From assembly GCA_020062665.1 (NCBI GenBank), contig JAGUVW010000034.1:1-41078 (forward strand): a DNA stretch of 41,078 bases, given 5' to 3'. The position numbers and the translations under genes are program-made. Positions 8,556 through 16,588 of this stretch are shown here, piece by piece. Numbering within the stretch: the first letter of the stretch is position 1; the number at the start of each line of letters is the position of its first letter. Source of the stretch: Pseudomonadales bacterium. GTDB taxonomy: Bacteria; Pseudomonadota; Gammaproteobacteria; Pseudomonadales; Ketobacteraceae. The notes below the pieces were generated by a model. It worked only from the letters and a program-made list of their open reading frames with translations. It made no database searches and was not told where the DNA came from.

Positions 8556-9614
8556 TCAGGCGAAGATGTCGAGAAACCCACTCTTGCCATAGGGGTTCTG
8601 GGGATCGGTCAGACCCTGGCGGTTGGCCTGATCCAGGATGCCCTTGGTGCCGAGCAGGATTTGTTCCAGGCGCTCGCGGGCGTTGGGGCGGGGTTCGGAT
8701 GCGGGTTCGTCTTCCTTGGCTTTCTTGTCGCTGTCGGCATTGCGCTCATCCCGTGCAGGGGCAGCGACCGGGGTAAATTCAGGTTTGGCCGCTTCGGCCT
8801 TGCTGGTGTCGTCGGCTGATGCGGCAGCGGCGGAAGACTGGCTTTCTGCTTCTGCGTTGCGCTCTTCCTCTGCGCGTTTTTCGGCTTCTGTTTGTTCCCG
8901 CGACTTCTGGGCTGCAGCACGGGCTTCGACTTCCTGTTGCTGCAGTTCTGAGCGGGCATCCAGTTCCAGTTGGGCAGCCTCGGCCGCTACCCGGCGATCC
9001 TGGGCAGAGGGTTCGGCGGGCGCCAGCGCAGCGGCGCGGATTATGCGGGCTTTTTCGATGGTGGCCTGGGGATCACCAGGTACAGGGCCAGTGCTGATGC
9101 TGACTTCGCCTCCCACGGCGTAGTTGCGGCCATCGGGGCCACGGTCGTACTGGAAGGCTGGCGCACCGGCGTAGCGTCCGCCGACGGCGGCATGGGCGGC
9201 TTCATGCAGGCGCACTTCCCGATCCCGAGCCCGCAACTGGGCCAGCAAGGCCTGATCGGCGGCTTCCTGCTGTTGTTGCCGGGCTGAATCGTCGGCGCGG
9301 GGATTTTGATCAGCGCTGGCGGTATCGCCTTCGGCGCTTTCGGCGCTTTCGGCGCTTTCGGCGGGTTGCGACTGGTTGGCGCCTGGGGTGCCGCCGGCAG
9401 CCTGAGCAGCGCTTTTCTGACCCGCAGCGCTGGCAGGGGACGCCGGGGTGGAGAGATAGGGATTTTCACGATTCTGGGAGGCGCTGTCGCGGCTGGTTTC
9501 TTCCACCGGCGGCAGCGGGGCACGGGAGACCGTCTGCTCTACGCCCGTTGGGGACATCGAGCTGGTAAAAGTCGCCCCGTAGGACGCACTCTGTACCGAC
9601 GGTTGTATGAACAT
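8556..9614 (-). CDS. SprA-related putative metalloprotease
   Basis: The protein has 352 residues. The central domain (about 115-225) carries the zinc-protease-like helix HEAAH at 137-141, then the segment YDRGPDGRNYAVGGEVSI with Glu170 as a candidate third metal ligand, and DPQATIEKARIIRAAALAPAEPSAQD. These match the SprA-related family of putative metalloproteases. Both flanks are low-complexity: an Ala/Ser/Gln/Pro-rich N-terminus including ESAESAESAE at 86-95, and a long Ala/Glu/Lys-rich helical stretch after 220. No signal peptide is evident, so it is probably cytoplasmic or exported by another route. It follows the small flagellar-helix-like gene on the same strand. The substrate is unknown. 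Confidence 0.75.
   Translation of the reverse strand: MFIQPSVQSASYGATFTSSMSPTGVEQTVSRAPLPPVEETSRDSASQNRENPYLSTPASPASAAGQKSAAQAAGGTPGANQSQPAESAESAESAEGDTASADQNPRADDSARQQQQEAADQALLAQLRARDREVRLHEAAHAAVGGRYAGAPAFQYDRGPDGRNYAVGGEVSISTGPVPGDPQATIEKARIIRAAALAPAEPSAQDRRVAAEAAQLELDARSELQQQEVEARAAAQKSREQTEAEKRAEEERNAEAESQSSAAAASADDTSKAEAAKPEFTPVAAPARDERNADSDKKAKEDEPASEPRPNARERLEQILLGTKGILDQANRQGLTDPQNPYGKSGFLDIFA
9332..9363. repeat. 9-base tandem repeat, about 3.5 copies
   Basis: The unit cggcgcttt is repeated without change inside the metalloprotease-like gene and encodes the ESA repeat of the disordered N-terminal region. Copy number could vary by slippage in multiples of three residues without breaking the frame. 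Confidence 0.8.
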
Positions 9615-9637
9615 GACCTCACCTTGGGGTCTGCCTG

Positions 9638-9871
9638 TCAGACCTCGATATCAATGATGGAGCCAATGGTTTTGTTGGCGGTTTCGAGCACCTTGGCGGA
9701 CGTCTGCACCTGCAGTTTGCCCTGCATCAGGTCGATCGCGCCCTTGGTGATGTCACCCGTGGGATCTTCGGATACGCCGACCCGGGCTATCTGGGCGCTG
9801 GCCTTGTTGAGGGTACTGAGGCCCTTCTGAACGCCCATCACACCATTGCCGAACACGGAACCGATCGCCAT
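9638..9871 (-). CDS. Small protein resembling flagellar rod/hook terminal helices (77 aa)
   Basis: The family is not certain. The N-terminal half reads GVQKGLSTLNKASAQIARVG, like the amphipathic N-terminal helix of rod and hook proteins (GLSALNAASxxL). The C-terminal half reads SAKVLETANKTIGSIIDI, like their C-terminal helix (ANAKVIQTADxMLxxLI). The large middle domains and the usual NxANxxT signature are absent. GAGG precedes the ATG at 9871 by nine bases; a GTG one codon upstream is also possible. It lies 23 bases before the metalloprotease-like gene and may be co-transcribed with it. I see no other flagellar gene in the window. Confidence 0.6.
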   Translation of the reverse strand: MAIGSVFGNGVMGVQKGLSTLNKASAQIARVGVSEDPTGDITKGAIDLMQGKLQVQTSAKVLETANKTIGSIIDIEV

Positions 9872-10033
9872 CACTGCTTACCTCGCGATTCTACACCCTC
9901 TTCCAACGCGGAATGAGGGCTCTGTCCGGAGTATAGGTCAGGGGGTCAAATCGTGCGAATTTCAACCAACGGCAAGTGATTCAATCAACGCCGGTTTTGG
10001 CGGATTTACCCGGGTTTTGCGCCCTGCCGGTTG

Positions 10034-10729
10034 TCAGCGGCCCTGATTTAATAGCAAATCAATCTGAACAGCCGAAGCCAGTTCGGCAAAATCCGGGGCT
10101 GGCGAGTGGGGTATCACCCCCAGACAGGGAGCGGACAGCAGGTTTTTCAGGGTGGCGATATTGGCGTCCAGTTCGGGCATCTGGGGATCGATCACGTTGG
10201 CGATCCAGCCCGCCATGCGCAGGCCGTCGCGAAAGATGGCGCGGGTGGTGAGGATGGCGTGATTGAGGCAGCCCAGCCGCATGCCCACCACCATGATCAC
10301 CGGCAGTTGCAGTTCCCGCGCCAGATCCGCCAGGGTTTCCTTGTCATTGAGCGGCACGTACCAGCCGCCGGCGCCTTCCACCAGCGTGATGTCCGCCGGC
10401 TGCATGGCCGATCCGCGCACCAGGCCGGCAATGCGCGATACCAGCAGACGCCGGCCTTCCAGCTGCGCCGCGATATGAGGCGCAACCGCTGCACGCAGGG
10501 CGAAGGGATTGATCTGCTCGTAGTCGAGGGATTCGGTCATGTGTTGTTGCAGCTGCAGGGCATCGTCGTTGCGCAGGGCGCCGTCGATCTCGTCGCAACC
10601 GGCTGCCACCGGTTTGAGTGCGAGCGTGCGCAGCCCTTGCTGGCGGGCCGCTTCCAGCAACACACAGGTGGCGAAGGTCTTGCCGACGCCAGTGTCTGTG
10701 CCGGTGACGAAGTAACGCAGTTTTTTCAT
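10034..10729 (-). CDS. bioD: Dethiobiotin synthetase
   Basis: BioD forms the ureido ring of dethiobiotin from 7,8-diaminopelargonate, CO2 and ATP in the cytoplasm. The 231-residue protein has the P-loop GTDTGVGKT at 10-18, the conserved Lys39 in LKPVAAGC, and VEGAGGWYVPL from 117. It is the last gene of the biotin operon and its start overlaps the bioC stop by four bases (ATGA type), implying translational coupling. I found no clear intrinsic terminator in the 160 bases after it. Confidence 0.97.
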   Translation of the reverse strand: MKKLRYFVTGTDTGVGKTFATCVLLEAARQQGLRTLALKPVAAGCDEIDGALRNDDALQLQQHMTESLDYEQINPFALRAAVAPHIAAQLEGRRLLVSRIAGLVRGSAMQPADITLVEGAGGWYVPLNDKETLADLARELQLPVIMVVGMRLGCLNHAILTTRAIFRDGLRMAGWIANVIDPQMPELDANIATLKNLLSAPCLGVIPHSPAPDFAELASAVQIDLLLNQGR

Positions 10730-11529
10730 GACGATCGATCCAAAACAGGTTTGCGGACAATGACGCTGATGATATTCCAGCTGGCGGGCAATCCTTCGGC
10801 CGTGCGCAGGGTTTCATAGGCGGTGATGAAGGCGGCCACGCGCTGCTTGCCGGTGAGATGGGTGGAGCGCCCGTTGTTGGCGTTGTGGGCACCGAGGGTT
10901 TTCAATTCCGACGTCAGGGCACGGGCGTTGGCGTAGTAAAGCGTGCGCCGATCCTGACCCAGGTGCAGTATTTCGAATCCGGCAGCAACGATGGCCGCTT
11001 CCACTTCTTTCAATGTAAGAAACGGATTCACGTGCACATGCGAGGGATCTGCCTGCTGCCAGCTCTGCTTCAGTTCCCACAATGTATTTTCACCGGGAAT
11101 GGAAAATGCCAAGATGCCACCCGCCTGCAATTGCGTGTGCAGACGCTGCAGCAGGCCGGGCAGCGACGCACACCACTGCAGAGCGAAATTGCTGAACACC
11201 AGATCGAAACTCGCCGGCGCGAACGGCAGGGCGTCGGCATCGGCGCAGATGAAGTCGGCAATCACGTCGCCATGATGGATGCGGGCGAAATCCAGCATGC
11301 CGGGCGCCATATCCAGCGCAGTGACATGGGCAGCGTACTCGCACAGATGGCGGGTGAGCTGACCGGTGCCACAACCGATATCCAGCGCGCGCCGGTAGTG
11401 TCTGTTACCCGGCAGCAGGGCGAGCAGTTCGGCTCCCACTTCCCGTTGCAGATGGGCCACGTCATCGTAATGATCGGCAGCGCGGCTGAAGGACTGCGCC
11501 ACGATTTTCTTGTCGATGGCGTTGGTCAA
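10726..11529 (-). CDS. bioC: Malonyl-ACP O-methyltransferase
   Basis: BioC methylates the free carboxyl of malonyl-ACP with S-adenosylmethionine so that fatty acid synthesis can build the pimeloyl chain. The 267-residue protein opens with KKIVAQSFSRAADHYDDVAHLQ, typical of BioC, and has the methyltransferase motif I ALDIGCGTGQLT around 48-59, then TALDMAPGML. It overlaps both bioH upstream and bioD downstream by four bases. Presence of BioC with BioH shows the Escherichia-type route to pimelate. Confidence 0.95.
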   Translation of the reverse strand: MTNAIDKKIVAQSFSRAADHYDDVAHLQREVGAELLALLPGNRHYRRALDIGCGTGQLTRHLCEYAAHVTALDMAPGMLDFARIHHGDVIADFICADADALPFAPASFDLVFSNFALQWCASLPGLLQRLHTQLQAGGILAFSIPGENTLWELKQSWQQADPSHVHVNPFLTLKEVEAAIVAAGFEILHLGQDRRTLYYANARALTSELKTLGAHNANNGRSTHLTGKQRVAAFITAYETLRTAEGLPASWNIISVIVRKPVLDRSS

Positions 11530-12329
11530 AGCTGTTCACTCTCGCGCAGAAAATCGAGACAGGCGGCAGCCAGCAAATCCGGTGCCGACACCTGCGGGAC
11601 ATGGCTGGCACCCTTGATGATGCTGGTGCGCGCGTCGGGCTGGAACGGTTGCAGCGCGGCACTGACGCCTACGGGCACCAGATTGTCCTTCTCACCGAAC
11701 ACATGCAGGGTGGGACACTGTATTTTTTTCACAGCGTCCAGCAGGCGCACGTCGCGCAGGATTTCCAGACCGCTGCGCAGTGCTTTCTGCGATGGCAGAC
11801 CGTGGAAAAACACCAGCTCCTTCAACGCACGGACGTCGTCGCGCATGCTATCGCTGTCCTTGCACTGCAGGGCGAGAAAGCGGATCAGTGTGCCTTCCCA
11901 ATCTTCTTCCAGCAGATCGCGAAAACCCTGCAGCACGTCGGGCTTCAATGCCACGGACCAGCGTTCGTCCGCGACGAATTGTGGCGTGCTGGCGACAGTG
12001 ACCAGCGCTTTGACGCGCTGTGGAAACTGCGCGGCGATGCGCATCGCCACCATGCCGCCCAGCGACCAGCCGATCCAGATGGCGTTTTCCGGCGCCACTG
12101 CCAGCACGTGGTCCACCAGATAATCGAGATTGTAGTCACCACCCGGCACCGGGCTGCGACCGAAGCCGGGCAAATCGATCACCGTCACCTGGAAATGCTC
12201 CAGCAGTGCAGGCATCACCGCGTCCCACACCAGACTGTGCAGACCCCAGCCGTGCAGCAACACCAGATCAGCGGGAGTTTCCCGGATACCAGTATGAGCA
12301 TAGGTGTCGTGATACAGCGTCAGCGCCAT
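11526..12329 (-). CDS. bioH: Pimeloyl-ACP methyl ester carboxylesterase
   Basis: BioH removes the methyl group from pimeloyl-ACP methyl ester, ending chain elongation in pimelate synthesis. The 267-residue alpha/beta hydrolase shows HGWGLHS near 26-32 (oxyanion region), nucleophile Ser89 in GWSLGG, acid Asp214 in GEKDNLVP and base His242 in GASHVPQVSAP. It starts three bases after bioF and overlaps bioC by four. Its place inside the operon supports BioH over a general esterase. Confidence 0.95.
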   Translation of the reverse strand: MALTLYHDTYAHTGIRETPADLVLLHGWGLHSLVWDAVMPALLEHFQVTVIDLPGFGRSPVPGGDYNLDYLVDHVLAVAPENAIWIGWSLGGMVAMRIAAQFPQRVKALVTVASTPQFVADERWSVALKPDVLQGFRDLLEEDWEGTLIRFLALQCKDSDSMRDDVRALKELVFFHGLPSQKALRSGLEILRDVRLLDAVKKIQCPTLHVFGEKDNLVPVGVSAALQPFQPDARTSIIKGASHVPQVSAPDLLAAACLDFLRESEQL

Positions 12330-12332
12330 GAT

Positions 12333-13505
12333 TCACTCCTTGCAGGACAGCAGCGCCGCATGCAGCGCATCAAGCAGTTGTTCAAGATCGGATTCGGTGT
12401 GCGCGGCGCTGAGCGTGATGCGCAGGCGGGCGGTATTGAGCGGCACGGTCGGTGGCCGGATGGCGCTTACCAGAATGTTCTGTTGCAGCAGTTGTTCGCT
12501 CAGCTGTAGCGCATTTTCGGATGCACCCACGATCAGCGGCTGGATCGCCGTGTGCGATTCCGGCAATGCAATTCCACGCTGCATGGCTCCCGTGCGGAAC
12601 TGCCGAATCAGCGCATGCAGATGATCGACACGCCAACTTTCCTCCTGCAACACATGCAGGGATTCCAGCGTCGCCGCAGCAACCGCCGGAGGAATTGCCG
12701 TGGTGTAAATGTAGGGGCGGCATTCCTGGATCAGACATTCGATCAGATCGTCGCTGCCCGCCACGAACGCGCCGTAAGTGCCCAGCGCCTTGCCCAGCGT
12801 CGCCATGTACACCGGCACTTGAGCGGTGTTCAGGTTGCAATGATCCAGCGCACCGCGTCCGTTTTTTCCCAGCACACCAAAGCCGTGGGCGTCGTCCACC
12901 ATCAACCACGCATTGTGTTGATTGCACAGCGCAGCAATCGCCGGCAGCGACGCAATATCGCCGTCCATGCTGAATACGGAATCCGTCACCACCAGCGCAC
13001 GCTTGCCATCCAGCGCATTCAGGCGATCAAGTAGATTCGCCACATCATTGTGCTGATAACGCTGCAACTGGCCGCGACTGAGCAGTGCGCCATCCAGCAG
13101 CGACGCATGATTGAGTTTGTCTTCCAGCACGATGTCACTGCGATCCACCAGCATGCTGATCACACCGAGATTGGCCATAAATCCGGTGGAAAACAGCAGC
13201 GCACGGGGGCGGCCGACAAACGCCGCCAGTTCTTCTTCCAGCTGATGATGAAAACGGCTGTGCCCGATCACCAGATGGGACGCACCGCTGCCCACCCCCA
13301 TCTCCGCCGCCGCGTTTTGCAGCGCGGCAATCACACGGGGATGATTGGCCAGGCCGAGATAATCATTGCTGCAGAAATTCAGAACGTCGCGCCCGTCGAC
13401 ACGCACGCGTGCGCTTTGTGCCGATTCCAGCAGACGGCGGCGGCGATACAAATGTTGCTGCTGTTTTTCACGCAGCCGCTGCGCCAGCTGGAACGGATCG
13501 GACAT
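12333..13505 (-). CDS. bioF: 8-amino-7-oxononanoate synthase
   Basis: BioF is a PLP enzyme that condenses pimeloyl-ACP or -CoA with L-alanine, releasing CO2. The 390-residue protein has NFCSNDYLGLA from 43, DDAHGFGVLG from 204 and the cofactor Lys239 in ATLGKALGTYGAF, all diagnostic of the alpha-oxoamine synthase family. Nine bases separate it from bioB and three from bioH. The ribosome-binding site is weak, which fits expression coupled to bioB. Confidence 0.97.
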   Translation of the reverse strand: MSDPFQLAQRLREKQQQHLYRRRRLLESAQSARVRVDGRDVLNFCSNDYLGLANHPRVIAALQNAAAEMGVGSGASHLVIGHSRFHHQLEEELAAFVGRPRALLFSTGFMANLGVISMLVDRSDIVLEDKLNHASLLDGALLSRGQLQRYQHNDVANLLDRLNALDGKRALVVTDSVFSMDGDIASLPAIAALCNQHNAWLMVDDAHGFGVLGKNGRGALDHCNLNTAQVPVYMATLGKALGTYGAFVAGSDDLIECLIQECRPYIYTTAIPPAVAAATLESLHVLQEESWRVDHLHALIRQFRTGAMQRGIALPESHTAIQPLIVGASENALQLSEQLLQQNILVSAIRPPTVPLNTARLRITLSAAHTESDLEQLLDALHAALLSCKE

Positions 13506-13514
13506 GGAAAAAAC

Positions 13515-14624
13515 TCAGTGCCGCTTGGGGCAGGCGGCAGGCACTTCAGCTGTAGCCGGCTTGGCTCGCGCGGCGTCCACAAACAGGTGCGCGGTTTTCT
13601 GGTGCTCCACCGCCGCCAGCAATTCTTCTTCCATCGCCTCGTCAGTGGTGCCGCCCAGTTCCAGCGGACGAATGCCCAGCTTGTTGAACAGCTGCATGTC
13701 TTTCGACGCTTCCGGATTGGAGGTAGTCAGCAGTCTTTCGCCGTAGAAAATGGAATTGGCGCCGGCGAGGAAACACATGGCCTGCATCTGCTCATTCATC
13801 TGCTCCCGCCCGGCGGACAGACGCACGAAGGATTTGGGCATCAGGATGCGCGCCACCGCGATGGTGCGGATGAAATCGAACGGCTCCAGATCGTCGACGT
13901 TTGCCAGCGGCGTGCCTTCGATTTTCACCAGCATGTTGATGGGCACGCTCTCGGGATGATCCGGCAGATTGGCCAGTTGCATCAGCAGACCGGCGCGATC
14001 GCGCTGGGTTTCGCCCATGCCCAGAATGCCGCCGCAGCAGATTTTCATGCCGGCTTCGCGCACGTTGGACAGCGTGTCGAGACGATCCTGATAAGTGCGG
14101 GTGGTGATGATGGAGTTGTAATGCTCCGGCGAGGTGTCGAGGTTGTGGTTGTAATAATCCAGGCCGGCATCGGCCAGCGCCTGCGCCTGGCCCTTGTCGA
14201 GCATGCCCAGCGTCATGCAGGTTTCCATGCCCAGCGATTTCACCTGCTTCACCATTTCCAGCACGTACGGCATGTCCTTGTCGCGGGGGGAACGCCAGGC
14301 GGCGCCCATGCAGAAACGGGAGGCACCCTTCTCTTTTGCGATCTTCGCTTCGGTCACCACCTTCTGGATTTCCAGCAGCTTTTCCTTTTCCAGGCCGGTG
14401 TTGTAGTGGCCGCTCTGGGAGCAGTACTTGCAGTCCTCGGGACAGGCGCCGGTCTTGATGCTAAGCAGGGTACTGATCTGCACCGCGTTGGGATCGTGGT
14501 GCTGGCGGTGGACGGTCTGGGCCTGGAACATCAGGTCGTTGAAGGGCAACTGGAACAGGGCCTCGATTTCCTTGATGGTCCAATCGTGACGCAGGTTGGC
14601 TACTGGATTCTGCGATGCGGTCAT
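13515..14624 (-). CDS. bioB: Biotin synthase (radical SAM)
   Basis: BioB inserts sulfur into dethiobiotin using S-adenosylmethionine, a [4Fe-4S] and an auxiliary [2Fe-2S] cluster. The radical-SAM cysteines are 61, 65 and 68 in [10 protein letters not shown], preceded by [10 protein letters not shown]. The 369-residue length includes about 25 poorly conserved C-terminal residues (ending CPKRH). I chose Met at 14624 ([15 protein letters not shown]) because AGGAG lies upstream and the homologous sequence begins there; the longer frame runs back into the promoter. First gene of the operon, with a BirA-type operator before it. Confidence 0.97.
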   Translation of the reverse strand: MTASQNPVANLRHDWTIKEIEALFQLPFNDLMFQAQTVHRQHHDPNAVQISTLLSIKTGACPEDCKYCSQSGHYNTGLEKEKLLEIQKVVTEAKIAKEKGASRFCMGAAWRSPRDKDMPYVLEMVKQVKSLGMETCMTLGMLDKGQAQALADAGLDYYNHNLDTSPEHYNSIITTRTYQDRLDTLSNVREAGMKICCGGILGMGETQRDRAGLLMQLANLPDHPESVPINMLVKIEGTPLANVDDLEPFDFIRTIAVARILMPKSFVRLSAGREQMNEQMQAMCFLAGANSIFYGERLLTTSNPEASKDMQLFNKLGIRPLELGGTTDEAMEEELLAAVEHQKTAHLFVDAARAKPATAEVPAACPKRH

Positions 14625-14686
14625 TCCCTCAACTCCTAACTGAATTTTGCTGGTTTTTTTGTGTGGTGACTGTCTGGTATGTAGGC

Positions 14687-14714
14687 ATCTTATGTTCAGG
14701 CGGACGATTGTCAA
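14687..14714 (-). promoter_or_regulatory. bioB promoter
   Basis: On the - strand a perfect -35 TTGACA (14709-14714) is followed after 16 bases by TAAGAT (14687-14692, 4/6). The leader to the bioB start is about 55 bases. The -35 lies within one half-site of the BirA-type operator, the arrangement expected for repression. Confidence 0.65.
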
Positions 14715-14740
14715 CCTGGCGACCAAGCATTAGTTTACTA
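14708..14740. promoter_or_regulatory. BirA-type biotin operator
   Basis: TTGTCAACC, 15 bases, then AGTTTACTA. This matches the biotin-repressor consensus TTGTAAACC-N14-16-GGTTTACAA at 8 of 9 and 7 of 9 positions. BirA bound to biotinyl-5'-AMP would cover the bioB -35 box and shut the operon when biotin is plentiful. It also lies before the divergent comF gene, which might be affected as well. Confidence 0.7.
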
Positions 14741-14762
14741 ATGGACAAATATTGCACTAATT

Positions 14763-15452
14763 ATGTTTTTCTGTCTGCTCTGCCATGATCGTTCCCCCGC
14801 CCACAGCGACGTCTGCCCGGCCTGCGAGTCGGATCTGCCGTGGCTCCACCATAGCTGCCGCACCTGTGCCGAGCCCCTGGCCGATATCCGCGACTCCCTG
14901 TGCCTGCGCTGCCAGCGGGATCTGCCCGCTACCGACCATTGCATCGCGCCGTTCCAGTATCGCTTTCCGCTCGATCAACTGATTCTGGCGATGAAGCAGC
15001 AGCCAAGGCCAGAGCTGCTGGGCTGCCTGTCCCGCTGGCTGAGCCAGCATCTGGCGCAACAACGCCACCCCCTCCCCGACCTGCTGCTGCCCGTGCCCAT
15101 GCACGCCAGTCGCCAGATTGCGCGCGGCTTCAACCAGGCCGGCATCCTGGCCCACCGCCTGGGTCGCGACCTGGGTATTCCCGTGCGCCAGGATCTGCTG
15201 CTCAAACGCAAGGCGACGGTGGAGCAGAAAACCCTGTCCCGGGAACAGCGTCAGCGCAATCTGGCCAATGCCTTCAAGCTGGAACGGGTAACCCTGCTGA
15301 AGATGCAGCCCCGCCCCCGCCATATCGCACTGGTGGACGACGTGATCACCACGGGCACCACCACGGCCCAGCTGGCGACGCTGCTGAAAAAGTCCGGCAT
15401 CGCCCGGGTAGACGTGTGGGCGCTGGCGAAAACACCGTTGCAGGCCATCTGA
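14763..15452 (+). CDS. comF: ComF-family phosphoribosyltransferase-like protein
   Basis: The 229-residue protein has an N-terminal zinc-ribbon-like region with four cysteine pairs (C4/C7, C18/C21, C32/C35, C47/C50) and a phosphoribosyltransferase fold ending in the PRPP loop VDDVITTGTT at 191-200. PVPMHASRQIARGFNQA from 111 is a ComF signature. Members support DNA uptake in competent bacteria or act in unknown PRPP chemistry (GntX type). It is divergent from bioB, as gntX/comF and bioH are neighbours in several gammaproteobacteria. Confidence 0.9.
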   Translation: MFFCLLCHDRSPAHSDVCPACESDLPWLHHSCRTCAEPLADIRDSLCLRCQRDLPATDHCIAPFQYRFPLDQLILAMKQQPRPELLGCLSRWLSQHLAQQRHPLPDLLLPVPMHASRQIARGFNQAGILAHRLGRDLGIPVRQDLLLKRKATVEQKTLSREQRQRNLANAFKLERVTLLKMQPRPRHIALVDDVITTGTTTAQLATLLKKSGIARVDVWALAKTPLQAI

Positions 15453-15498
15453 TCCATCTATGTTAGGATGCGGCCACTTGCTGCCTTGGGTTGCCGCC

Positions 15499-16494
15499 AT
15501 GACCACCACCGAGTTGCACGACGACTACTCCCACCTCACCCCCGATCTGGTGATTGCCGCGGTGGAATCCCTGGGCTTCTGGTCCGACGCCCGCATCTTC
15601 CCCCTCAACAGCTACGAAAACCGCGTCTATCAGGTAGGCATCGAAGAAGCCGAACCCATGATCGCCAAGTTCTACCGCCCCCTGCGCTGGAGCGACGCGG
15701 CGATTCTGGAAGAGCATGCCTTCTCGCAGCAGCTGGCAGATCTCGAACTGCCGGCCGTGGCACCGTGGAAGAACCCGGGCGGCCAGACCCTGCACCGTTA
15801 CGGCGGCTACCGCTTTGCGCTCTATCGCCGCCAGGGTGGCCAGGCGCCAGAGCAGGACGACTTCGATCAACTCCTGTGGCTCGGCCGCCTGCTGGGCCGT
15901 TTCCACCAGGCAGCGCAAACGCAGCTGTTCCAGGCCCGCCCCACGCTGAGCGTGCAGCGCATGGTGCGCGAACCCGCCGACATCATTCTGCAATCGGAAT
16001 TTCTGCCCACCTACCTGAAGGATCGCTACCAGGACATCACCGCCCGACTGGAACAACGCTGCCAGCGCGCCTTCGACGACGTGCAACCCCGCTTCCTGCG
16101 CTGCCACGGCGACTGCCACATCGGCAACATCCTCTGGCATCGGGATAGCGGCCCCTGGTTCGTGGATTTCGACGACTGCATGAACGCCCCCGCCGTACAG
16201 GACCTATGGATGCTGCTGGCCGGCAGCCGCATCGAACAGCGCGCCCAGTTCAGCGAACTGCTGGAAGGCTACGAGGAATTTTTCGACTTCAACCGCCGCG
16301 AGCTGCAGTTGATCGAGCCACTGCGCTCCATGCGCATGGTGTATTACGCCGGCTGGCTGGCCCGGCGCTGGGACGACCCCGCCTTCCCCGCCAACTTCCA
16401 CTGGTTCAACACCCCCCACTACTGGCAGAACCACGTCAACAGCCTGCAGGAGCAGCTCATGCTGCTGGACGAAGAGCCCTTCCAGCTGTACTGA
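15499..16494 (+). CDS. srkA: Stress response kinase SrkA (YihE family)
   Basis: SrkA is a small Ser/Thr kinase of the choline-kinase-like fold that limits stress-induced death. From MTTTELHDDY the protein has 331 residues, matching the usual length. The catalytic loop is HGDCHIGN at 203-210 and the metal-binding motif DFDD at 223-226; NSYENRVYQV at 37-46 is the nucleotide-binding strand turn. A start at 15460 would add 13 residues that do not look conserved. It begins 46 bases after comF on the same strand, so co-transcription is possible. Confidence 0.93.
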   Translation: MTTTELHDDYSHLTPDLVIAAVESLGFWSDARIFPLNSYENRVYQVGIEEAEPMIAKFYRPLRWSDAAILEEHAFSQQLADLELPAVAPWKNPGGQTLHRYGGYRFALYRRQGGQAPEQDDFDQLLWLGRLLGRFHQAAQTQLFQARPTLSVQRMVREPADIILQSEFLPTYLKDRYQDITARLEQRCQRAFDDVQPRFLRCHGDCHIGNILWHRDSGPWFVDFDDCMNAPAVQDLWMLLAGSRIEQRAQFSELLEGYEEFFDFNRRELQLIEPLRSMRMVYYAGWLARRWDDPAFPANFHWFNTPHYWQNHVNSLQEQLMLLDEEPFQLY

Positions 16495-16516
16495 ACCACC
16501 GCGCGGAGTCGCGGGC

Positions 16517-16542
16517 AAAAAAATGGCGCCGTCGGGCGCCAT
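16517..16542 (-). terminator. Intrinsic terminator of the reductase-like gene
   Basis: On the - strand a perfect 8-base stem ATGGCGCC/GGCGCCAT with a four-base loop is followed by a run of T. It lies about 46 bases past the stop of the - strand gene and close to the convergent srkA end. Confidence 0.85.
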
Positions 16543-16588
16543 GTCTACGTTGAAGCTTGCACTCTGCCGCCTGATTCATTCAGGCAGA

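Noticed and set aside
10858-12123. 421-codon open frame on the + strand opposite bioC/bioH
   Set aside because: It covers two real genes with catalytic motifs on the other strand and has low-complexity Ser/Arg/Thr composition.
13050-14639. 529-codon open frame on the + strand opposite bioF/bioB
   Set aside because: It is antisense to two conserved biotin genes, with His/Gln/Gly-rich shadow composition.
14625-14726. Upstream extension of bioB
   Set aside because: It would translate through the -10 box and reach the operator; AGGAG marks the start at 14624.
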